In this document: piece after piece, positions 56,683 through 64,000 of the stretch | How positions within the stretch are numbered: position 1 is the first letter of the stretch | How the letters are laid out: each line of letters starts with the position of its first letter | Assembly: GCA_016709875.1 (NCBI GenBank) | Contig: JADJLZ010000005.1 | Coordinates: 310,001 to 374,000 of the forward strand | Reading direction: 5' to 3' | DNA from: Planctomycetota bacterium | GTDB taxonomy: Bacteria; Planctomycetota; UBA1135; GCA-002686595 | Length of the DNA: 64,000 nucleotides | Notes under the pieces: generated by a model | The model's input: the letters and a program-made list of their open reading frames with translations, nothing else | Databases searched by the model: none | Told to the model about the DNA's origin: nothing | Translations under genes and position numbers: made by a program

Positions 56683-58796
56683 TCAGCGGTTCCAGACCAG
56701 CAGGATGGCGATCAGCGCCGTGACAGCGCCCATCCACAGGCCGTAGGTGGCGATGCGGCCGCTCGCCATGGTGCGCACGCGCGCGGCGGAGGAGAGCGCG
56801 GCCTGCGCCGCGCCGTTGACGAAGCCGTCGATCAGCGTGCCGTCGACGACGGCCGCGATCATCAGGGCGAGCACGCGCACGGGCTGCACGACGAGGAGCG
56901 TGTAGGCCTTGTCGATGCCCCAGGCCTCGAACAGGAAGCGCGCGCGCAGCGGCGAGCGCTGGAAGGTCGCCTCGTCGGTGGCAATCCCCGACTTGAAGCG
57001 GTGGAAGGCGGTGTGCGCGAATCCCAGCGCGATCAGCGCGCCCAGGCCGAGCAGGATCCACTCGGTCGTGTGTTCGAGCTCGTGCGCTCCGGCGTGCTCC
57101 TCGAGCAGGCGCGTGCCCGCGTCCGTCACCGGCGCGAGCCAGTCGCGCAGGTACTCCACGCGCACGAAGTGCTCGAAGACCGGCGGGAACGAGAGCGCGC
57201 CGCCGAGGATCGCCAGCGCCGCGAGCAAGAGCAGCGGCAGCGTCATCGAGAGCGGCGATTCGTGCGGCTGGAAGTGCTTCTTGTCGAAGCGCTCGGGGCC
57301 GAAGAAGGTCAGCGCGACCATGCGCCAGGTGTAGAACGCGGTCATCGCCGCGGTCAGGATGCCGATGCCCCAGAGCACGTAGTAGCCGCCGCCCTGCGCG
57401 TAGACGTGGCCCAGGATCTCGTCCTTCGAGAAGAAGCCCGAGAGGAGCGGCAGTCCCGAGAGTGCCGCCGCGCCGACCAGGAAGGTCAGGAAGGTCTGCG
57501 GCATGTACTTGCGCAAGTTGCCCATCTTGTGCATGTCCTGCTCGTGGTGCATGCCGTGGATCACGGAGCCCGCGCCGAGGAACAAGAGCGCCTTGAAGAA
57601 GGCGTGCGTCGCGAGATGGAAGATCGCGGACGAGAACGCGCCCGTGCCCAGCGCCAGGAACATGTAGCCCAGCTGCGAGACCGTCGAGTACGCGAGCACC
57701 TTCTTGATGTCGCGTTGCACGAGTGCCGTCGTGCCGGCCACGAAGGCCGTCAGCGCGCCGACCGTGCCGATCAGGAAGAGCAGGTTCGGGTTGGCCGCGA
57801 AGAGCGGGTTCAAGCGCACGACCAGATAGACGCCGGCGGTGACCATCGTCGCGGCGTGGATCAGCGCGCTCACCGGCGTCGGGCCGGCCATCGCGTCGGG
57901 CAGCCAGGTGAAGAGCGGGATCTGCGCACTCTTGCCGCAAGCGCCGCCGAACAGGCACAGGCCCGCGAAGAACAGCTCGAGCTGCATGCCCGGGTTCGCA
58001 GCGAGCTTCTCGGCCAGCGAGCCCGCGATGTCCGAGAGGTCGAGCGTGCCGAAGAGGTGCACCAGCAGGAACGAGCCGATCAGGAAGCTCGCGTCGCCAA
58101 TGCGGTTCATCACGAAGGCCTTCTGCCCCGCCTCCGCCGGCCAGCCCTTCTCGTACCAGAAGCCGATCAGCAGGTAGGAGCACAGGCCGACGCCCTCCCA
58201 GCCGACGAACAGGCCGAGCAGGCTCGAGCTGAGCACGAGCATCAGCATCGCGAACACGAACAGGTTCAGGTACGCGAAGAACTTCGCGTAGCCCGGGTCG
58301 CCCTTCATGTAGCCGCCCGAGTACACGTGGATCAGCAGGCCCACGCCCGTGATGATCAACACCATCACCGAGGAGAGGCGGTCGATCACCATCGAGATGT
58401 CGATCGAGAAGACGCCCGTGTCGATCCAGTGCCAGACCGGGCTCTCGAAGGAGACCGCGTGCTCGCCCAGGCTGCCGAGCTTCACGACGGCCGCGAGCGA
58501 GAGCACGAAGGAGACCAGCATCGCGAGCACCGCGACGGGGTAGGCCAGGCCGCCGATGCCGGGCTCGACCGCGGCGTGCTCGTCGTGGCCGGAGTGGCCG
58601 GCGTCGTCGTGCGCGTGGCCGTGATCCGCGTGTCCGCCGTGCGCGTGGCCGTGGTCGCCGTGCCCGCCGGCCTGGGCGCCCAGGCGCCGCGCGAGCGCAG
58701 CGTCAAGAAGTGCAGGATGCCGCACAGCGCGCTGCCCAGGAGCGGCAGGGCCGGGATCCACCACAACCAGAGGAGGTCCGCTTGCGAGGGGGGCAT
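56683..58796 (-). CDS. nuoL: NADH-quinone oxidoreductase subunit L, frameshifted near the N-terminus
   Basis: ATG 58796 opens the first helix (LWLWWIPALPLLGSALCGIL). The frame breaks at about 58678-58692, and one base must be added for the rest to follow (LGAQAGGHGDHGHAHGG...). The intact protein would be about 704 residues. Motifs are GLFVGWEGVGLCSYLLIGFW, SAQIPLFTWLPDAMAGPTPVSA (cut at 20 residues here), AATMVTAGVYLVVRL and YSTVSQLGYMFLALG. It is the distal proton-pumping subunit with the long lateral helix. Between helices one and two it has a His-rich loop (GHGDHGHAHGGHADHGHAH) not known to me from other NuoL proteins. Confidence 0.9.
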
Positions 58797-58797
58797 G

Positions 58798-59124
58798 CTA
58801 GTCCTTGAGGTCGGCGACGTCGTCGAGCGACACCGTCTGCTTGTTGCGGTACAGGGCGATCACCAGCGCGAGGCCGACCGCCGCCTCGACCGCGGCGATC
58901 ACGATCACGAAGATCGCGAAGATCGGACCCTGCAGGTCCGGACGAGCGCCGTGGGCGAGCGTGTGCATGCGGCTGGCCGCGAGGAAGGTCAGGTTCGCGG
59001 CGTTGAGCATCAGCTCGATGCACATCAGCACCACGATCACGTTGCGGCGCAGGAAGAAGCCTGCGGCGCCGATCGCGAAGAGCAGCGCGGCGAGGAGGAA
59101 GATGTGGCTGGGGGGGACGCTCAC
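58798..59124 (-). CDS. nuoK: NADH-quinone oxidoreductase subunit K
   Basis: The 108-residue protein has three helices and the conserved Glu residues of the channel region (VVLMCIELMLNAANLTFLA and IVIAAVEAAVGLALVIAL). It starts at GTG, overlapping the nuoJ stop as GTGA, and ends one base before the nuoL start. The C-terminus (NKQTVSLDDVADLKD) is typical. Confidence 0.95.
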   Translation of the reverse strand: MSVPPSHIFLLAALLFAIGAAGFFLRRNVIVVLMCIELMLNAANLTFLAASRMHTLAHGARPDLQGPIFAIFVIVIAAVEAAVGLALVIALYRNKQTVSLDDVADLKD

Positions 59125-59675
59125 GTGGATTCACCTCCCTGGTCCAGGTTCAGGGGCCCGCGGTTGCGCTTGGCGAGCACGAGCACCGCGACCGCGGTCG
59201 CGAGCAGCAGCACCGAAACCAGCTCGAAGGGCAGCAAGTAGCGGCTGAACATCGCGTCCGCGAGCGGCTGCAGTTCGTCGATGCCCCTTTCGGGCAGCGC
59301 CGGCGCGTCTCCGGCCGCGGGCACGATCGCGAGCGCCGCGAAGGCGCTGATGCCGAGCAGCGCGCCGGCGATGAGGAAGGTCCAGACCGCCTTGCGCCCG
59401 TGGAACATCGCCAGATCGATGCGCTCGAGCTTGGTCTCGTTGGCGAGGTTGAGCAGCATGATCACGAACAGGAAGAGCACCAGGATCGCGCCGGCGTAGA
59501 CCAGGATCTGCAGCGCGGCGAGCGTCTGGAAGCCGGAGACGAGGTAGATCGCCGCCAGCGCGAAGAAGCTCCCCAAGAGCGCGAGGATGCTCATGATCGG
59601 GTTGCGCGCCGCGACCACGCCCAGCGCGGCCACGACGGCCAACGCCGCCATCAGATAGAAGATTAGGTTCGCCAC
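59121..59675 (-). CDS. nuoJ: NADH-quinone oxidoreductase subunit J
   Basis: GTG 59675 is chosen as start because LIFYLMAALAVVAALGVV aligns with the usual NuoJ N-terminus; it overlaps nuoI by 13 bases. ATG 59651 is an alternative. The 184-residue protein has five helices and the conserved ALQILVYAGAILVLFLFVIM segment. The C-terminal tail is polar and ends in QGGEST. Confidence 0.92.
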   Translation of the reverse strand: MANLIFYLMAALAVVAALGVVAARNPIMSILALLGSFFALAAIYLVSGFQTLAALQILVYAGAILVLFLFVIMLLNLANETKLERIDLAMFHGRKAVWTFLIAGALLGISAFAALAIVPAAGDAPALPERGIDELQPLADAMFSRYLLPFELVSVLLLATAVAVLVLAKRNRGPLNLDQGGEST

Positions 59676-60169
59676 CGGTCGTTGATGTGGTTGACGTAGT
59701 CCATGCGCTTGCGCAGCGCGGAAGCGGGGCGCTTCAGCTTCTCCATGTCGTAGACCAGCGCCGCGCGCGAATAGTCGGCCAGCTCCAGCTCGTCCGACAT
59801 GTAGATCGCGTCCTTGGGGCAGGCTTCCTCGCAGAAGCCGCACAGGATGCAGCGCAGCATGTCGATGTCGAAGCGCTTGGGCTCGCGCTCGATCGCGCGG
59901 TCGGTCTCGCCGCCGTCGATCGTGATCGCGTAGGCCGGGCAGGCCGCTTCGCACATGCCGCACGAGACGCAGGCGATGTTGCCGTCGTCCTTGACCACCA
60001 GGCGCGGCTGTCCGCGCGTGACCTCGTTCGTCGGCAACGGCTCTTCCGGGTACTGCCGCGTGATCGGCTTCTGGAAGAACTTGCTGAACGTGACCGTCAG
60101 GCCACGCACGATCTCCGGCAAGTAGAGCCGTTCGGCGAGGCTGAGTTCCTTGCGCTTGATGATCACCAT
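59663..60169 (-). CDS. nuoI: NADH-quinone oxidoreductase subunit I
   Basis: The 168-residue protein contains two 4Fe-4S ferredoxin motifs, CVSCGMCEAACP and CILCGFCEEACP, the N6a and N6b clusters of complex I. The N-terminal amphipathic part (GLTVTFSKFFQKPITRQYP) is the usual membrane-contact helix. It lies 22 bases after nuoH. Confidence 0.95.
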   Translation of the reverse strand: MVIIKRKELSLAERLYLPEIVRGLTVTFSKFFQKPITRQYPEEPLPTNEVTRGQPRLVVKDDGNIACVSCGMCEAACPAYAITIDGGETDRAIEREPKRFDIDMLRCILCGFCEEACPKDAIYMSDELELADYSRAALVYDMEKLKRPASALRKRMDYVNHINDRWRT

Positions 60170-60191
60170 CGTCGAGTCCTCGCGTTGTCGC

Positions 60192-61224
60192 TCACAGGAA
60201 GGTCACCATCGCGCCGGTCGCGAGCAGGTTGAGCAGCGCCAGCGGGAGCATGACCTTCCAGCCCAGGCGCATCAGCTGGTCGAAGCGGAAGCGCGGCAGC
60301 GACCAGCGCACCCACAAGAACAGGAACAGGAAGCCCGAGGTCTTCACCAGGAAGGCCAAGAGGCCCAGGATCCAGTGCGCGTGCGGCAGGAATGGGATCA
60401 GGCTGCCGCCCAAGAAGAGCGTCGTGCCCAGCGCGCTCATCACGATCATCGCGCAGTACTCGCCCAGGAAGTACAGCGCGAACTTCATCGCCCGAGTACT
60501 CGGTGTGGAAGCCGCCGACGAGCTCCGACTCGCACTCGGCGAAGTCGAACGGGTGGCGGTTGGTCTCGGCGAAGATCGCGACGACGAAGAGGAAGAAGGC
60601 CAGCGGCTGGCGCACGGCGAACCACAGGTGGTCCTGCTGGGCCGTGACGATGTCGCGCAGCGAGAGCGAGCCCGAGAGCGCCACGACCGAGAGGATCGAG
60701 AGGATCAGCGCGAGCTCGTAGCTGATCATCTGCGCCGACGCGCGCAGGCCGCCCAGCAGCGAGAACTTCGAGTTCGAGACCCAGCCGCCGAGGATGATCC
60801 CGTACACGCCCAGGCCGCCGATCGAGAGCATGTAGAGCAGGCCGATGTCCAGGTCGGTCATCGACAGGTAGGTCGTGCGGCCCTGCAGGAAGGTCTTCAG
60901 CTCGGGGATCTCGCCGCTGAAGGGGATCACCGCCATGGTCATCATGGCCGGGATCGCCGCGATCGCGGGCGCGAGGCGGAAGAGCAGCTTGTCGGCGCCG
61001 TTGGGCAGCACCTCTTCCTTGAAGATGAACTTCACGCCGTCGGCGAGCGGTTGCAGCACGCCCCAGGGGCCGACGCGGTTGGGGCCGATGCGGTACTGCA
61101 TCCAGGCCGAGACCTTGCGCTCGGCCAGCGTCATCAACGCCGCGAGCACGATGATCATGTGGTAGAGCACCACCACCTTGCCCAGCGCGACGAGCAGGAA
61201 CCTCCAGTCGAAGTTGAAGTCCAT
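60192..61224 (-). CDS. nuoH: NADH-quinone oxidoreductase subunit H, frameshifted
   Basis: ATG 61224 overlaps the nuoG stop as TGATG. The upstream frame carries the quinone-site motifs AERKVSAWMQYRIGPNRVGP and ETNRHPFDFAECESELVGGF, then ends wrongly after HTEYSGD. The next frame begins MKFALYFLGEY. The family sequence is EYSGMKFAL, so a single extra base near 60489 splits one gene of about 343 residues. NuoH forms the quinone-binding chamber, and loss would disable the whole complex. The last helix and the ending ALLNLLATGAMVTFL are normal. Confidence 0.93.
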
Positions 61225-62618
61225 CAGCGGGGGGCGGGTTGCGCGCGCAGCAGGGCCGCGAGCTCGGTGAGCAGGTTCGGGAGCGGGCGCACCGCGTTCG
61301 GCGGCGGCTTGGCCGCGCCCAGGACGCCCTTCTTGCCATCGACGTTGATCCAGGTGCCGCTCTTCTCGACGTGCGTGGCGACGCCGATGCACAGCGCGAC
61401 GTTGGGCGCGCTCGAGGCCTGCGTGTCGAAGAGCGCGACGCGCTGCGCCATGGCGAGGGCGGCGCCCGCGAGCTCCGCCGAGCGCTCGCCCACGAGCACC
61501 AGCGTGCGCGGCGAGCCGATTTCGGACGGAGCGAGCGGCGCGAAACCGAGTTCGGTCAGGCCGCGGCGGTTGGGGCACGGATCCCCGGTGTGCAGCAGGT
61601 CATCCTTGAGCGCGTTCGGCGCGGGCGAGAGGAACAGGGCCTTCGCCCCGCGTTCGCGCACGAACTCGAGCAGCGCGGCGCCTTCCTCCTGCGTGCAGAA
61701 GGGAGAGGCGACGATCAGCGCACCCGCGTCCTGTGCGAGCAGGTTGCAGAGCTGCGCAAGGCTCGCGCGGTTGTGCGATCCGTCGAGGCGCGGCTTGGCG
61801 TTGACCGGGCCGAATGCGAAGCGTCCCGTGTCGCACAGCCACCACTTGTTCACCTCGGCGTTCTCGCGCGGGCGGAAGCGCTTGACCTCGCCGCCGCGCA
61901 GCACCTCGACCGTGGTCGAGCAGCCGCGGCTGCACTCGGCGCAGGTCGAGGCCATCTTGACCAGGTTCCAGACGCGCGCCTGGAAGCGGAACTTCGAGAG
62001 CGTCAGCGCGCCTACGGGGCACAGGTCGGCGATGTTGCCCTGGTAGTTGCCCGTGAGCGGCCGGTCGGCGAAGGTCGCGATCGTCGAGCGCGAGCCGAGG
62101 TCGGCGACGGTCAGCTGCGGCTTCTTGGTGACTTCCTCGAAGAAGCGCACGCAGCGGCTGCACAGGATGCAGCGCTCCTCGTCGAGCACGATCACGTCGC
62201 CGAGCGACTTGCGCTTCTCGAGTTTGCGGCGCGGCTCGTGCGTGCGGCCCTCGCCCTGGCCCTCGGAGTAGGTGTAGTCCTGCAGGTCGCACTCGCCGGC
62301 CTTGTCGCAGATCGGGCAGTCGAGCGGGTGGTTCTTGAGCAGGAACTCCAGGCACTCGCGGCGCGTGTCGTGCGCCTTGGTGCTCTCGGTCTGCACCACC
62401 ATGCCCTCGGCGGGAAAAGTGCGGCAGGCGACCATCACGCGCGCGGGGCCGGTGCCCTGCTGCACCTCGACTTGGCAGATGCGGCAGCTGCCGACCGGTT
62501 CGAGACCGGGGTGATAGCAGTAGTGCGGCACCTCGACGTGGTTCGAGTGGCACGCGGCGATCAGCGGCTTCTTGGGATCCGCGTCGATCTCGCGGCCGTT
62601 GACGGTGATCTTGGTCAC
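61224..62618 (-). CDS. nuoG: NADH-quinone oxidoreductase subunit G, short form
   Basis: The 464-residue protein has the N-terminal 2Fe-2S motif (HYCYHPGLEPVGSCRICQVE), the N5-type His/Cys site (CPICDKAGECDLQD), the second 4Fe-4S site (CILCSRCVRF with CPVGAL) and a CAECSRGCSTTVEV cluster. The molybdopterin-oxidoreductase-like C-terminal domain is much shorter than in most NuoG proteins (usually 680-900 residues). Electron-transfer clusters are therefore complete, but the C-terminal scaffold is reduced. It follows nuoF directly. Confidence 0.93.
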   Translation of the reverse strand: MTKITVNGREIDADPKKPLIAACHSNHVEVPHYCYHPGLEPVGSCRICQVEVQQGTGPARVMVACRTFPAEGMVVQTESTKAHDTRRECLEFLLKNHPLDCPICDKAGECDLQDYTYSEGQGEGRTHEPRRKLEKRKSLGDVIVLDEERCILCSRCVRFFEEVTKKPQLTVADLGSRSTIATFADRPLTGNYQGNIADLCPVGALTLSKFRFQARVWNLVKMASTCAECSRGCSTTVEVLRGGEVKRFRPRENAEVNKWWLCDTGRFAFGPVNAKPRLDGSHNRASLAQLCNLLAQDAGALIVASPFCTQEEGAALLEFVRERGAKALFLSPAPNALKDDLLHTGDPCPNRRGLTELGFAPLAPSEIGSPRTLVLVGERSAELAGAALAMAQRVALFDTQASSAPNVALCIGVATHVEKSGTWINVDGKKGVLGAAKPPPNAVRPLPNLLTELAALLRAQPAPR

Positions 62619-62619
62619 G

Positions 62620-63935
<1,316 letters not shown>

Positions 63936-63939
<4 letters not shown>

Positions 63940-64000
63940 CGCAGGCCTCCCAGGATCTTCTCGGCCTTCTCGGGCGTCAGGTCTTCGTGGTAGACGCCGT
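63936..64000 (-). CDS. nuoE: NADH-quinone oxidoreductase subunit E (3' fragment)
   Basis: The last codons before the nuoF start read GVYHEDLTPEKAEKILGGLR, then TGA. This is the usual end of NuoE, a 2Fe-2S subunit of the peripheral arm. The rest of the gene lies beyond base 64000. Confidence 0.85.

Overview
The window is GC-rich, densely coded bacterial chromosome. It most likely comes from a member of the Planctomycetota (inference). The reasons are secreted proteins ending in a Cys-rich module (CFGDG...CPCxN...GRGCxNS), a choice-of-anchor-B surface protein, a lipoprotein fused to a planctomycete-like pseudopilin domain, a standalone MshEN-like protein, a small Cys-rich protein linked to a rRNA methylase gene, and a class I HMG-CoA reductase. 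No rRNA, tRNA, CRISPR array, insertion sequence or prophage was recognised. No gene-free stretch exceeds 300 bases.

Layout. 1-7.6 kb: end of a MORN-like gene, a Tat-exported epimerase-like protein (frameshifted), an S9 peptidase, two tandem secreted paralogs with a near-identical 3' third, and HMG-CoA reductase. 7.7-20.1 kb: elongation factor G with a strong terminator, a beta-propeller-like protein, the lipoprotein-pseudopilin fusion, a Tex protein, a coiled-coil membrane protein, PTS enzyme I and a protein with four Myb/SANT-like repeats. 20.2-27 kb (minus strand): a PIN/Phd toxin-antitoxin pair behind a perfect 26-bp palindrome, then an error-prone DnaE2 polymerase, an EamA transporter and a Y-family polymerase, which together look like a translesion-synthesis group without ImuA. 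27.2-30.5 kb: a basic chromatin-type DNA-binding protein and a choice-of-anchor-B surface protein. 30.6-34.4 kb: a SEC-C protein, then a tightly coupled run of trmL, rlmD, a 61-residue Cys protein and a YqgE-family gene, followed by an MshEN-like protein. 34.5-47.9 kb: a giant AsmA-like protein, four alkaline-phosphatase-superfamily lipoproteins and two polytopic membrane proteins, probably an envelope-modification region. 48-53.6 kb: a 1479-residue surface protein with lamin-tail, Cys-rich and thrombospondin-3 repeats, a small anchored protein and a PilZ protein. 53.6-64 kb: the 3' part of a respiratory complex I operon, nuoE(partial)-F-G-H-I-J-K-L-M-N on the minus strand.

A notable property of the sequence is a series of single-base frameshifts in otherwise intact genes (epimerase, dnaE2, AsmA-like, a membrane protein, nuoL, nuoH, and probably the gene at 16.4-17.3 kb). 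Because they hit genes expected to be essential and lie in G/C contexts, assembly or read error is the leading explanation. I annotate these as full genes and give the joint positions.

The best candidates for under-described biology are the shared C-terminal Cys-rich module of four secreted proteins, the four-repeat Myb-like bacterial protein, the phosphatase-superfamily cluster that lacks the formylglycine sulfatase signature, the lipoprotein-pilin fusion, the ImuA-less PolY/EamA/DnaE2 group and a His-rich loop in NuoL.
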